Positions 22,903 through 37,100 of a stretch of 64,000 nt of DNA are shown piece after piece. The position numbers and the translations under genes were made by a program. Below the pieces are notes generated by a model. It ran no database searches, was not told where the DNA came from, and was given only the letters and a program-made list of their open reading frames with translations. Source of the stretch: Cucumis sativus (taxonomy: Eukaryota > Streptophyta > Magnoliopsida > Cucurbitales > Cucurbitaceae); assembly GCF_000004075.3 (NCBI RefSeq), contig NC_026661.2, positions 11,374,307 to 11,438,306 of the forward strand, written 5' to 3'. Each line of letters begins with the position of its first letter. Position 1 is the stretch's first letter.

Positions 22903-25876
22903 TTATCGGTAGTAAGCTGGTTGATATGCTGGGGCCATTGCATTGCCATAACCACCGTATGCAGGATAAGACATTGGAGGTGATGGAAACGATCCAGCAT
23001 GTGGAGCAGCTTCCGGTGAGTAAGAGTAAGGATTTGTTGGTGGGCTTCTGCTGCCATACATTGAGGGTGGGGAATGGTAAGGTGGGACACCAGCAGGGTA
23101 TTGCGAGTGCGAGGGAGACCTGACAAATGCAGGAGCTGCAGGGTATGAAGAGACATATGCATTCGTCAAACGACCAGCCTTGGCAGGAGGCATAGGACCA
23201 CCGCTGTTTGCTCGTGTTCTCTTGTTGGCAGGGACTGGAGCAGGCTTCCTCTTCTCTACCTTCACCTTCTCTAGCTGTTCAAGGCGTTTCTTGAGGTTTT
23301 CTGGAGGGAACTCAGCCTGAAGCTTGTATTCTTCAATGCACTTGATAACGGCTCGAAGTGCAGACTGCTCTTTCCGTGCAGCAAGATGCTATGCCAAACA
23401 AAACAAAAATATACCAGTTACTACTGCCTCTCCTCTAATATGTTGTATAGAATCATTGCAGAGAACAAATTAAACAAGGGATCGAGAAATGAGGAAATTT
23501 TCTTTCAGTATAGTATAGAACAATTACACGCACATAGCAAAGCCTAACACAATCTCACCTTCGAACAAATAGACAGATGTATATAAAATAAATTTGTCAC
23601 AGCTGAGTACATGCTTTCACAATGAATGAATGGTAAATTTGATATATACTATAATCCAAAGGACGCCATTGATGATCCCACAATATTGCATGCGAGATAC
23701 TTACATGACTAAAAAGACTGTTTTCAAGAAATAACAATGTAGTTAAGATATATTATAAAAGATACCATTGCTCTGCCAGTATTATTTGGGTCTTCCGAAA
23801 TAGCAGCTGCAGCTTTCTTGGCATCCTTCAGATAGGCTTTCAGCAACGGAACAGGGGGGAACTTATCCGCAAGACCAACTTCATATGTAAAATGCACGGC
23901 ATCAAGCTGCTGTCCCCGGCTGATTAGTTCTTCAATCATATCTACACATGATACCAGCTTAGAAGAATAAAAAATACATCTGCAATTCTCCCATTACAGT
24001 TATGTGATGTCTTCCATGATATGAGGATAATAACAATAACAAGGAAGTAGTTCAGAAAGAAAAAAAGATAGGAAAAGTTACAATATGATCATGCTAGAAG
24101 CAAGCAATACAAATGCAAAAGCTATAGAAGTTCTACACGAGAATTAAAGAGAAAAGAACAATCACACATGATCGACTACATATTTGCTTATACCTTACAA
24201 ATTATAGTAATGACTTCAATTAAGAATCGAGAAAATAATTTAGAAAGAAAATGAAGGGGAAATCTTTGAGGGGAAGAAAATTGTTTTCGCATTGCAGCAT
24301 ATACGAGGAAAACTAGCCATGCATATATATATATAACCTTCCAGAATGATACAGAGAAAATTGGAACGGTGCAACGATGACACACAAATCGAAAAATATA
24401 ACTTCCAGAATGATATTAGGTTAAGAGCATTGCAATTAGTAAGTTACAACGAAACTAATCTCTATCAATTCCAAAATATTACTAATTATGGAATCATTGT
24501 ATACCTAAAATGAAACTGACACTTAAACCCCAGTGGTCGCTTGAGGACAATCACTATAAAATCCAGTATGATGCTACTCCCTACCCATAGATTCAACTAA
24601 TTTGTGATAACTGGTATGAACCCACTCCACTAAAACATCAAATTTGTTCTATAAAAAACAACCCAGCCCCAAATCCATGCATTATTATGAAAGAATTGAA
24701 TATGCAACCAACATAATCCTTCTCTTGAGTAATTTGCCATGCAATCCTCATAAAAGCTCCTTCCAGTTGAACGACTACAATGTGAATTGATGATCCTTCA
24801 CGAATCATTCCACTTATTGAAGTTCTATGGTTGGATCTTAACGAGAACAACAAAAGCCCATACTAGATAAATGGAAGAGGGAAAAAAGAAAGTGAATGTG
24901 GTCTAGATTAAAAAATAAACACAGGATCAGAAATCATATCATTTTTCCATATGAAATGAGAGAAATTTTGAAGATTTATACCAGGCATTATATCTCCAAG
25001 GCCAAGGGATACAGCCAACTTAGGCATCTGCTTCCGCCAGGCCGATCCAACTACAAGCTTCCTGTACATATCAACATCTTCCCTCTTAACAATACCAAAA
25101 GTAACCAAGTGCTGCAAGAAGGTGTGGACATCCGGTGTTCTAACATTCTCGATACCACCTCGTTCTTCTAAGCTCGCCTTCCAAGTTTCGGCAATCTCCT
25201 TAGCGCGCTCTTTCATGCTAGGAGTAACCAAAATCCTTGACTTCCCGATCACAGGGTCTACAACAACTGGAATCAGCGATTCAAGCACTAAAACACAAGC
25301 CCAGCCCAAATCATTCCCACCATCACTTTTCTCCACTCTCTTATCAAGTGGAAACACCTCCGAGATGGCCTCCAGCACGAATCTGGGCGGATCGATACAT
25401 TCAGCCAAAGCCAGATGAATTTTAGCCCTCAGTGCTTCCAATTCCTTCTTCTTACCAGTGATAAACCTCCAAAACCCACCAGAATCCATTTCTAAACAGA
25501 ACGATTTCAGCTTCAACAACAATCCATCATCATCATCCACTTCACCATTCTCATCACCATCTTTCTCAAGAGCTTTAAGCGCTGCTTCCATACTTTTCTC
25601 AACCTTACCTAGCGCGATCTGAACACTACCTTGGATACTAACCTCACGCTTCTCTAGCTCATCAAGAGACTCCTTGGTCTGATGGTCTAGGGTTTGAATT
25701 TTATGCCTCAGTGCCTCCGATTTCTTAAGAAGATCTTGTTCCAGATTAGTGAAGTGATCGGATAGTTCCTTCCAAAGCAGAGTACAGCTGGTCATCAGAG
25801 ACGTTTGTCTTTGGAACTCATCGAAACTCGGGTGAGTCAACTCACTCAACTCTCCGGGATCGGGGATCGTTCCCAT
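22903..25876 (-). CDS. FRL4: FRIGIDA-like protein (FRL4 group)
   Basis: Three exons on the - strand: 24982-25876, 23766-23941, 22903-23388, giving 518 residues, close to the 530 or so of Arabidopsis FRL4. Residues about 40-110 form a coiled coil (LLWKELSDHFTNLEQDL through LEKREVSI). The Frigida domain follows, with LLLKLKSFCLEMDSGGFWRF, the VLESLIPVV segment, VRTPDVHTFLQHLVTFGI and, over the second intron, LGLGDIMPDMIEELI. A second coiled coil lies near residue 370, then KVEKRKPAP, a basic patch and a Pro/Tyr/Ser-rich tail to the end. FRIGIDA-family proteins act as nuclear scaffolds; FRI itself activates FLC, whereas FRL4 members have no firmly established function. A (ga)n tract lies just before the start. 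Homologues from memory: At3g22440, At4g14900. Confidence 0.92.
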
Positions 25877-25923
25877 TTCTTTCTGTTTCTCGAACGGCGG
25901 CGGTGGCGGCGGCTCAACGTCGG

Positions 25924-25948
25924 AGAGAGAGAGAGAGAGAGAGGGAGA
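25924..25948. repeat. (GA)n microsatellite in the FRL4 5' leader
   Basis: A run of ga dinucleotides (ct on the coding strand) lies 48 bases upstream of the ATG of the FRIGIDA-like gene. CT-rich leaders are common in plant genes, and GA/CT repeats can bind BBR/BPC factors; a role here is speculative. Confidence 0.75.
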
Positions 25949-28900
25949 GAGAAAGGGGCGAATGAAAAAGAAAAGAGAAGGGGGAATGAAACTTGAAAGG
26001 GAAGAGATAAAATCAAAGGAAGGAAGACACTTAAATTACATAAACCAATAAAACTTTGACACGTAAGGGATACTTAACCGGAAACCGGCGTCCAAAAGTA
26101 CTTCTGAAACAATTCTACAGTGCGCCGACTATGCCTACTGCCGCTTTTTATATCATTTCCTTTTTCTTCTTTTTTTCTCTTTTCTTAAGATTTCAATTTT
26201 TAAATCCTTCATTTTTATTACCTTAGTTTTTATTATTACTATTTTAACATATTCTTACCTGAATTCTTAAGTATATTCTTTTTTTTATATATATATATAT
26301 TTTTTTTTGTTAAACTCATCCATCAAAAAAGAAATTTTAAAAATATGAATTATTCTTTTTATTTTATAAAAGTTCTTTTCTAAAAAAAATTTAAAAAAGT
26401 GCTTCAAATGTTATAATTTTCTGTTTTATATATTTATATCATCAACTTTTAACACTAAAGAGAGCATTGGTAAAATGAGTTTGTTATTTTAGCTTTAGTT
26501 ATTATCATACTTGAATCTATTTTAACTATAATAAATAAATAAATTATAAAATAATAAAAGTTGAAGCAATGAAATTTTTTGAAATAATATTTATTGTAGA
26601 GATTTTATTGTAATCTGATTAACTTTTTTAAAAAAATCAACCCACTATGTAAATCTTCAAATAATAAAAACTTTGAGCCATGTAAGCATTCAAGAATGAA
26701 GATAATAAAGAAATTTATTACAGACAAAAAAAAATTAATTTATTAGAAATTTTTTGGATTAGATGGATGAATAGACATAACACTAGACTCTAGTCGTATT
26801 TTCTTAATGTAAGCTTTAAATTAGCATTTATTGTTATTAACAAACTATAAACTTATTTCAAATTACAAAGTTTATACTAACTTTTAATTTTAATTATATA
26901 TTCGTGATTGTTATATACTTTTTAAACCCTAAACAACATAAAGGTAAAGATTAGTCGAAAAACATTTTTGTAAAATGAATGTGAAAAATAAAAATCAAAG
27001 GCCTATTTCTTTTTTTCTCAGTTTATCATTAGTATTAAATCCAGACATTAAAAAGATTCAATGTGTAATTTGATCGAATAAAAAAATAACTGAAATTCTT
27101 AATACTTCTAATTTTGGAATTATTTAATTCGATGTAGATTAAGTTTGGAAGAACAATGATATGTCCGTTTCAAAATAATAATTTGTGTCATTTTGCTGTC
27201 TATTCTGTTAAATTCTTCAACAGAGTATTATTTTATTTAGTATAATAGAATGGACAAAACAATGACACAAAACTTTAATTTAACATCAAATGGCTAATAT
27301 CTTATCAATTGATTAAACAAATTCAAAATTAAAATATAGTACTTTAGAAACGTCAGCTTTTTTATTTTCTTTCAAACAAAAAGGACACATTGGTTGCACT
27401 ATATTTTGATCTCTAAACACCTAATGCCGAAGAGCATAACACTGTCTATATCAACATTCTATAATTACTATTATCTTTCATAGAATTACAAAGATTACCT
27501 ACAAATTTCAATACTGATTACAACGAACATACTGTTGAGTGATTATTCTCAAATTGTTATCTTAATTCACTAACATTTCATCGATTCTAGTATTCATACA
27601 TTTCTTAGATCATAGAATCAACCATTCTGTATTTTTTATTTAAAAAGAAACACCAATATAAACATGATTCAAGTGATCCATTACAACATTTCTATCAAAA
27701 ATTACTTTGTATTACATAATCATGGATTACATAGACAAAAATTAACTTTCATGAACTCGCATAATGGTCTCAATAAATCACACGTCATAAATTCAATACA
27801 ATACATAGTTATAACCTTCTAGAAATTTAGTTTACTACGAATTTTTTTGACATGCAAATATTGTAAACTTGGATAAGTTGTCCCGTTAAACTAGTTAAGT
27901 TAAGCTTAAATTAACACAAACATTTATGAATAAAAAAATATTGGCAAAAATCGCAAGTGAGATATATTATATTTAGAAGGAAAATAAAAAAGAAAATATA
28001 AGGTAAAGTTGAAGCAAATGTCTCTTTGCTTGATCAAGTCAGGGGTTGGATTTGAATATAAGATTGGGAAAGGTGAACGACACAACATTTTTCTTTGAAG
28101 AAAAAGTGGCGTACCCCTAAATTGCACACTTGTAATATAGACATTCAACTATTATCCATATTTTTCAAGTCTTATTTCCTAATATTAGGCTGATTCGATA
28201 TATGTTTGCATTGTAGAAAATAACATCATAGAGAGTATGCAGACTACTAAAATACATGTAAATCAAGATAGCTATATTTGACTATTGATATCTAACAAAT
28301 TTATTATCAACCGATCAAATGCAAACTTAATATTTTCAAAAGTTAAAAAAAAAAAAAAAAGCCAGAAACATGAAATAAAAGTTCATGGTTTCTTTGTTGT
28401 TTGAATACGAAAAATATATTAGTTACTCGTTGCAAAATTTTCAATTGTTATCCTTCCCTAAAAAATGGTCTTTATCACCACCCACTCTCTATTCCAACCT
28501 ATGACCTACAATTTTTTTTTTTTCATTCTTCATTCGCTTCCCCTTAATTCTCTTTTTGTTACTGATTTTGTTCGTTCATACTAACCGTTTGACATTTCTT
28601 TAATTTTAAAATAAAGAGAAGACCACCCTCAATTAAAGTATATAAACTATACCAAAAACTACCTCAAGACTATAACGAAAGACCGTAGCAATTCATGCAT
28701 CAATGTTGCATATATAGTACATGATCTTTACAACTCTCAAAAAGTTAACCGGTAACAAGATGATTGAAAAATACTTGACGTAACATCATGAGCAATGTTT
28801 CAAAGTTTAGGCTGAATTAGTTTTCTAATGGCATCTGAATTAGACTATCAAGTTAATCTAACCAACCACTGTAAGAAAAACGTCTCTGGTCCTCTAGACT

Positions 28901-31131
28901 TCTATTACCAAGCATCTTGACTAACTACAAAGACTAACAATCTTTCAAGTACCTCTTTGGTCGGTCTAGTAGTCACCTAAACTTCATAATAGCTCCCTAT
29001 CCTATCATCACCAAAAACCACTTGGCATTATTAAATTTTATCGAGTGACTTCATAATGAGTTAGCTAAGAAATCTTAGGTGTCAACCTACATACAGGGAT
29101 AATCAAACACCCTATACCCTATTGACCAAGACGGATCACTAACAAAAGCAACCATCTAGATAAGAATTTTCCTCTCTTTTGGGGGAGGAAAGAAAGCAGC
29201 AAAGTGTAATTGCATATTGAACACAGTACGATAGGATAGAATTACAATATAATAGAGTGAATGGTTTGAACTCCAAACAGATAGGGTGAACTAATATCCC
29301 ATCTCATATGTGATAGTTGGTGTTTTGAAAGATAGTCTGCATTTCAAAAGTTCAACATAGATCATATATTTTCATCAAGTAATCTGTACTGAAAACACAA
29401 ATCATTATAGTAGTCCAAATTATATAATGTTTTTATACAGACCAACAGAAGAGTAGTGTAGAAAAAGGAAGTAAATGGGGGGGTGTGGGAAGAAAGTGCT
29501 TTCTCGAAAACCAAAGTAAAAGAAGAGAGGGAGGGGGGGAAAGGAATAGGAATAGGTGGGGGATGGGCCATGCCTACGCAGAGAGAGTCTGACCACCACA
29601 TGGGTTCAGTCAGTTAAAGTGAAGACAGATGCCAAACAAGGTACGCAATTATACACAGTGCCACTTCCTGCCTCTTCTTCCCTACACCACCATCTCCAAG
29701 CATGCGCATCACACGTGTAAAGTTTCCAAACTCACTTACCCTTCCATCTACTTAAACCTACATTCTTTCCCTCCTCCTTTTGAATCCAAAAACCACACCA
29801 TCTCCAATTATTACCTGTCAGAATTGCAGAATTCTATGGAAGGAATCTTCAAAACATTGCTTGCAAGACACAGAACGAATGAAAATGCTAAAAAGGTTTT
29901 AACTCGACAATACTCAATTCATCTTGTTAAGATATTACACATCAAATCTATCAAACCATCCAGCTCGGGGAACCATACAATATTGTGGATAAGATTCCTA
30001 GTCGAGTGTGTCAAAGTATCTTCCACCGACACTGAGGCTAAGTTTCAGCATCCAACATCACTACCCCAGAGATAATATCCTTTCTATTTCTACTTTTGAA
30101 AGAAAAATTCTTCAAATCATACCAAACATAAACTAGAGACAATGAAAAGCAAACAAAAACTACGTCACAAAGGCTAGGGTTCTCTGGTTTCCCCTCCCTT
30201 TCCGCACATGTGCTACATTGCCTTCAAAAAGTACTCAATTAGTTTTCTTTGCACAAAGTTATATTACCCAATTGTATATAGTTCGAATACATACATGCAT
30301 CAATGCTATATAAAAAATTATCAGATTAGGTATTTTACACCCTTTTCAAACCTAGTATCCACGCCTGACAGGTAGCCCAGGTGCACATATTTGTACTTCA
30401 ATACAAAAGAAAATATGCATATGTAACTGCAACCGTCTAATGATTTTTATTCATCAATTGGAATCTCACTGCAGGCGCTACACCCACCCACAGTCACTCC
30501 GACTAAGTGTGCCTGCTGTTTAAAAACTCCACGAGGGATCCCTTATGGTACAACATCAATAAGTACAGGGAAGTGTAACTGAAGACAGGCTAGTGTGATT
30601 GATTCCACACTTGAACATAGTATGCTTTGCTTGTTCTAAAAAGTACTGAGCAACGTTGAAGGGATTTTAGTCAGAATTCGTTTTCATCAAAAATACACTT
30701 ATACAGCAACTCAATTATGATTACATCCTGTTCCATCACACATCGTTAGCAATAGCAGGCTAGAGTGACGACGGTGTGAATAGTGTGATTATGCAGGTTT
30801 GTTAATGCGGTAACATACTAATAATTCAAGCTTTTTTCAATCATTAGGATTTAAAACTGCAAAAACCAGATCCATGTTCCACATCCTACCATACACATAT
30901 ATTCCACAGTAGAATTAAAATTTACGCAACAATCCAGGGAGATTCCTGGTAGACAAAACATAACCGACCACCACCTTTTGACAAAGGACAAAATTCAATA
31001 AGCTGTTTGGTAGACTCCATCCATGAACTATCGAGCTAATAAATGAGGTGGATCTGAGTGTTGCGGTTCAACCAAGGACACAAATTGAAGAAGCGCTGAA
31101 CAATATGCTGAACAATATTTATCGAGAAAAT
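25949..31131. other. Intergenic region between FRL4 and XS genes
   Basis: About 5.2 kb. 26.2-28.6 kb is very AT-rich with a (ta)n tract at 26287-26300 and shows no gene. 29,460-29,560 is strongly purine-rich. The 148-codon ORF at 29629-30075 (+) and the 79-codon ORF at 29362-29601 (-) have no recognised motif, hydrophobic signal or family resemblance; I do not call them genes but they are the only candidates here. 30.1-31.1 kb probably contains the 3' untranslated region of the XS gene. Confidence 0.45.
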
Positions 31132-34100
31132 CTACCTGGATGATTTGAAATCCCTACAGCTCTCTATGGTTACCTTCTTCCTTGTATCAAAATCAACCTT
31201 GTCCATATCAGCTGCAGTTGCAAGATAGCCATAAAAAATCCTTTTCTTCTCTCCAGATTTTTCATCCACCATCACAAGGTTTGGATTTTTATCATCGTCC
31301 CTGCTATATGCTGCAGGTCGCACACGAGCCCAAACCGAACGTCCATGATTGTCCTTCTCAAAAAATTCAGCCAGCCTCTTGGCTTCATTGAGGCCAGACT
31401 GATCACCCGAGAACTTGATCAAAGTTGTGCCCAAATGACCATCCCTTCCATACAAAGACTTGGACTTACCACCCCCAAACCCGAGGTCTGAAAAAAAAGG
31501 GCCAAATGACTCATCATGACAGCTAAATGCCAATAGATCGATAGCAAACCAGCGTTGGATTACAGAAGGCAAAACCATGAACTAAGAACAGAGGTGGCTA
31601 TGTAGAAACCAAATAAACATTTTTAGACCACTGTTTACTAAAGCTTAAAAGATTCAGAATGTACAAATCTAACGTGGTGTATGGCACGATTATTTAAAAC
31701 AAAAATTAGGGCACAAAATCCCAAGTACCCAGTACAGGCATATGGCACGGAAGAACACCCCGAGTACCCAGTACAGGAAGCTTGAGAATATGGGAAAACC
31801 CAAATCACATATGATAATAAATTGAAAAGACGATCAGAGCCAAATTATTATCACGTCTACCAATTAACAAAGCATCACACTAGAAACTAGCATGATAAAT
31901 ACTAACAATGAACGGTTAAATGCACACTGTTATAATACCAAGGAAGACAAACTAAATAATGTTTCAAATTAAAAAGTTGCCCTGATGTTAAGCATAACTT
32001 AATATCAGAATGCCTCCAATTTATCGGAATCTAAGTCTTCCATCTGAGATTGCAAAGTATCAAATTGGAAAGCCTATCACTACCTCTCTTTGTCTCCCAC
32101 ACTAAAACAGATGAAGAATACAATCCAAAAATATACTGCCGAAATAAGAGGTTGATGAAGGTACAGTCTAGGATTAAACAATCAAAATCACAACCCCAAC
32201 CTCTTCCAGTTCACGCGTCTTAAACAATGCAGGAATATATATATAATATGCAATGAAATTAATCAATTTATCACCAAAAGATCTCATGTAACCTGCCGCT
32301 AACTTCTCTTAAGATCATTAAAAAATTTGTAATTAGTTTCCTTTGAGAGATAGGTTTCTCTTCCCCCTGCTCATAGACTGTATCAACTTTGGTTGCTGTT
32401 AAGACTCCTTCGTTTCTTATATTAAAAAAAGCATATGAAACTTAAGCCTAAACAATATAATAATAAGATCAGACAACCTAATTGATAAGAAAGGTATAGT
32501 TTAAAACAAAGAAATAAAAACTATGTTCAACTCGACATTTGAGATGCAGAGAGATGCTTAAAATCATATCTAGTGCATAAAGAACATGCCAATAGTAATA
32601 TGCACATTTCTCAGATTAAGCTCTCTACAGACTGCAAACCTATTCATATCTCACTTATGTCAGCAGACCAAGATTGCAGGATAATTTTTAAAAAAATCAA
32701 GGACTCCAAAGAAATCTACAGTGATCTAAGGATTTTAATTAGAAAAGGGATTAATCCCTTCAAATGAGCTGAAAAACAGCCTTTCCAAGCCAAAAACAGG
32801 ACAATAACAGAAAAGTCCTAAAAGACACCAATGTGACATCAACATATCCATGGAGGATTCAGATAAAAACTTTAGGTAAATTAATTATAATTACAGTATA
32901 AAGCAGGTAAATATAACCTAATAACGATCAGCAACCATACTAATACATAACAGAAGTACTTCAACAAAGAAGTATATTATGAAGACTAAATATAACCATA
33001 GTTCTTCAGCAATTGTATCAATAAGAAATTAAGTTGCTCTAATTTCTAAACTGTGCATAAGAGATGAATCATCTGACTCTGACAGACTTGAGAGAGATAA
33101 GGAGAGAAGAGACCTGATAAGTAAATTATCAAAAGATGTTTTTTAAGGAAAAAAAGGACTTGTACAATGTACAGTGTGGCCCTTCCTCCCTACAATGTGT
33201 GAACGTTTGAACATTGGAAAAGAGAAACAGCTTCAATTCACATTCTACGGATAAGAAGCAGAGATTTGGTCCAGAAAGAAGACTACGAAAGGGGGAGAAA
33301 TAGCTTCATTCACATTTTATGGATAAGATATTCTCCTTGAGCAAAAGCATTAAAAAAATTCCTTCCAATTGGCTTTGAAACAGATGCACTAACGCCAGAA
33401 CAAGACAATATCAGAATGAGCATAGTGTTCCACGTGTGGCATCAACTCATCCATGGAACATTCAGATACAACTTTAGGTTTATTAGCTAAACAAGTAAGA
33501 TACAAAAAAACCACGTTTCTTATCAGCAACTAAAAAATTCAATCAAGTACTCTACATTCTAAATCTGTTGCCTAAAACAGATGGACATAGTGTGTCCTAG
33601 TTGATAGACCTTATTCTACCAAACATGAGATAAATTGATTCAAGCAGAAATGAAGAACGAAAAGATTTAAGAAGGTGTATTATACCTCTAATCTTACTAT
33701 CCATTGCTTTGTTTCCCAAACCCTCCATTCGTCCATCTTTACTCTTTCCAGTAATAGTGTTATGGATGATAACTAGAGGAGGCCACATAATCAGATCCTC
33801 CTGGTTAGCTGCTGCTTCGTCAGCAGATAGAAACCGGTATCCTCTTGAATTATCAGGAGGCTTTGAGTAGTTCCACCCCATTAATACACAGAGAGCTTTA
33901 TGTAAACCCAAATGATCCACTTGCGAGTCAGCACTCTCAGAGTTGTATGTGTGCATAATAAGGCCATGCATATCTGGAAAATCTCTAGAGGACCTGAAAG
34001 TAAGCATATAAAGGAGGGGACAACATTCTTTAGGGGCCCAAAGTATGAATTTTTTAATAGGTTCAAACTATAATGCAAGCCTACAAATTTGAACCAAAAT

Positions 34101-37100
34101 GGGAATAAGTTGGTAAGCACCACTCAAAATGTTAGGGTGTAGGTGGAAACAAAGACTCCAGAATTGCAAAAAGTATCAACAAGCACAGAAAGCATGCATT
34201 AATTCCACTACTTCCCACAAAATCTTCAAACAATTACAAATTAGTTTTCAAAACTGCTTCTTTAAAGAGGGCTAGTGTCACCAACAATCACTTGTCAACT
34301 GCAGTAGTCCTAAGATGTATTTTCAAGCTTTGATGAGATAGTTCCACCTTTGTGACCTCAAACAAAAAAGGAAGATTCAGTCCAGAAAAAAACATAGAAG
34401 ACACAAAGTTTTTCCATCTAAGGTTCTCCCATTACTTAATTTATCCATGTTAACATCTGCCGTCTGGGATGACAATGGAAAATGATCTTGATTACTGAGG
34501 ATCATAGTCTCCTTCTCCACACTTAAGATTTTTTATTTCGTTTGATTTCATTCTAAGAGGAACCTTAATAGAAACATACCTAAAGTTTATGGTCACTGTG
34601 TTTCAAGGGGTTTCTTTCTATCTATCTTTCCATTACAGTAAGAACTTCGGATTGTCAATGATATGGGTTACTCTTCTGAAAGATTCATTGATCAAAACAT
34701 TGAAGCTTGAACTCTTCCACAACATTAAGGAATAAACAAGCACAATATTTGGGAACCAATGATCGGTAACATGGTTAATATATTTGCATGGTCGGTAGCC
34801 CACGGTACACGTCATAAGGATCATACCAATAGAAAAGCAGGTCCACCATTTAAATAGAAAAAAAAGTTACCAAGGTTCGTACTGAGCAAAGCTTCGTTGT
34901 TTTTTGTATGGGGTATGCATCTAATCGAGTTTTTAAAGACCTCAGCCGTTCTCAAAGACAAGTAATTGATCCTGCTACATTTGGTTGCCAAGAAAACTCA
35001 AAATTGTAGAACATCCAATCCCAAGTAGGTTGGCCACCATGACTTCAATTTGTTTCCTCCAAACCTCACCCTTATCCTCCACTAGGTCCGATGGTGATTA
35101 GTGATTTTATTGAACAGACTTATGAAAACGTGTGTATATATCAAGCCTAAGAGCTATACTAATTAAGGTAATGAGAATTCTCCAATAGAAACAAATCAAG
35201 GAATAAAATCCTTTACAAGAAACAAGTCCCTCAATGGGATGTCGGGATGACAAATACAATAAGCTTCTAAAGAGTGTCAAAAGACCTTTCAACACTTGGA
35301 ACAATTTCCTAGTTTCCTTCATTATTAGAGGATCGCCAAAAGGAAAATCAAACAACTTTTGTAAGTTTCTAGGGTCACGATGGTTATGCTAAACCTACTA
35401 GAATAGTCCTCCATCAAAGTAAGGAGGAACGGTACCAAGGAAACAAGTCAGTCAGTTCCTCCCTAATCAAGGAACAGGCACGCATTATTCATCCTGTCTG
35501 GCACTATCCTAAACATTGACACCTACTAAGAGAGGGTTTTTCTTCTCCCTAAATCAATGAACAGGCACATTTGACACCTCAATGTGAATAAAAATGTAAG
35601 CTCTATCATATTCTCATGGTAATTTCAACAGTGGAGAGTTGCAAGTTCTATCTTGGATAGGAACCGATCACATTGATAGAATGGAATATCCAAAGAGATA
35701 TATAAGGGGCCAAAAGGTTTCACCAATTTGCAACAAGAAAATTTGAACTATAAACCAGTGTCAATATAAATCAAATGGATATAGACAGAAAACGAAGTCT
35801 CATAAAAAAATGCTAAACAGGATTCTTTCATTGATTATGATTAAGATATCAAGTCAACTCAAGCCACATTTCCCATTTAAAGGCTGGGGTTAGAGCCTAA
35901 CCAGACATTGACCAGCGAAGAGATAACAAATCCAAAATATTTTACCTTAAATAGCTATTAAGAAATATTGAAGGTACAAGATCTAGACAACATGCTTTTT
36001 GGAGTACCAATGATATATAACCAGTCGGTTCACTCCATACAGAAAAACAAATATTTCCAGATAAACCTTTTGATTGTACCCCATGCCCTAGAACAAATAG
36101 ATTGGATACAACAAAGTAATTTGATCTGCACAAGCCATCAAACTCTATCACAGTGTTTAGAGAGATCACGTCAATACCAAACCAAAAACACAATACTAAA
36201 GGTGAATCATTCTTGCAATGAAATGAAGAAACTTAAAGTTACAAGGCCATGGTGTTTGCCCATTAATGCAAACATACTCTTTAAATAAACAAAAACAAAG
36301 ACAAAAATAGAAACCCTAAGATAACTAAACAGAAGACATACAGCGAACAAAACGTAGCCCAAATCAGGGGAAACCCTGCAAAACAACCCTTTACCAAGGA
36401 AAATAGCATCACACAACTAATAATTAATGCATCACATGAAAACTCATATCAAGGAGTAACAAAAATGAGAAAAGAAAAAGGATAGAAAAAAACCGTAACA
36501 TGACAACCAGACTCAATTTTCGGTGAAAACCACTCTAGGAATAGCCAGAAACCACAATGAGTGTGTTTGTGGAAATTGCAAATACTGTGCAGAAGCAATC
36601 CCAGCATTCATATCAGTTAGAAAGCAAAAATATGCTTAAGTCCCTGCAGTCAGTGAACTATTCCATCCTAAGTTCTATTGTCTAATGTATAAAGCGCAAA
36701 AGTAACTGGGTTGATTTCCATTTCATTTTCAAAGAAATTGGTTTCGAGGTTGATTTTCCAATACAACAGATTGGTTTTCGAACAAACCATCCTTTTTTTA
36801 TACTATGACTCTAAGAGAGAGAGAAAAAGAGAGAAAAGAGCTGTCAATCAAAGAATACAAACGAGCATAAAAAAGACAACCCGCCATTAGGAGCCAAAAC
36901 ACAAAGTCGAGACTAACTATACAGAGAAGGGTACACCATCCAAATAACTAACCCTTAAGAAAAACCACAAAAAAATCCTTCGAGATCAATGCCCAAACAG
37001 AGGCATTGAACTTGATGACAGTCCGCACCACTTATATCATAAACTATATCAAATATGAAGAAAATCATAGGACAAAAGGCAAAACAAAACCATTGCCTGA

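Noticed and set aside
24908-24981. Continuation of FRL4 exon 1 frame past 24982
   Set aside because: The residues after MPG (INLQNFSHF...) do not fit the family, and a GT donor at 24981-24980 joins in frame to the conserved MIEELI exon.
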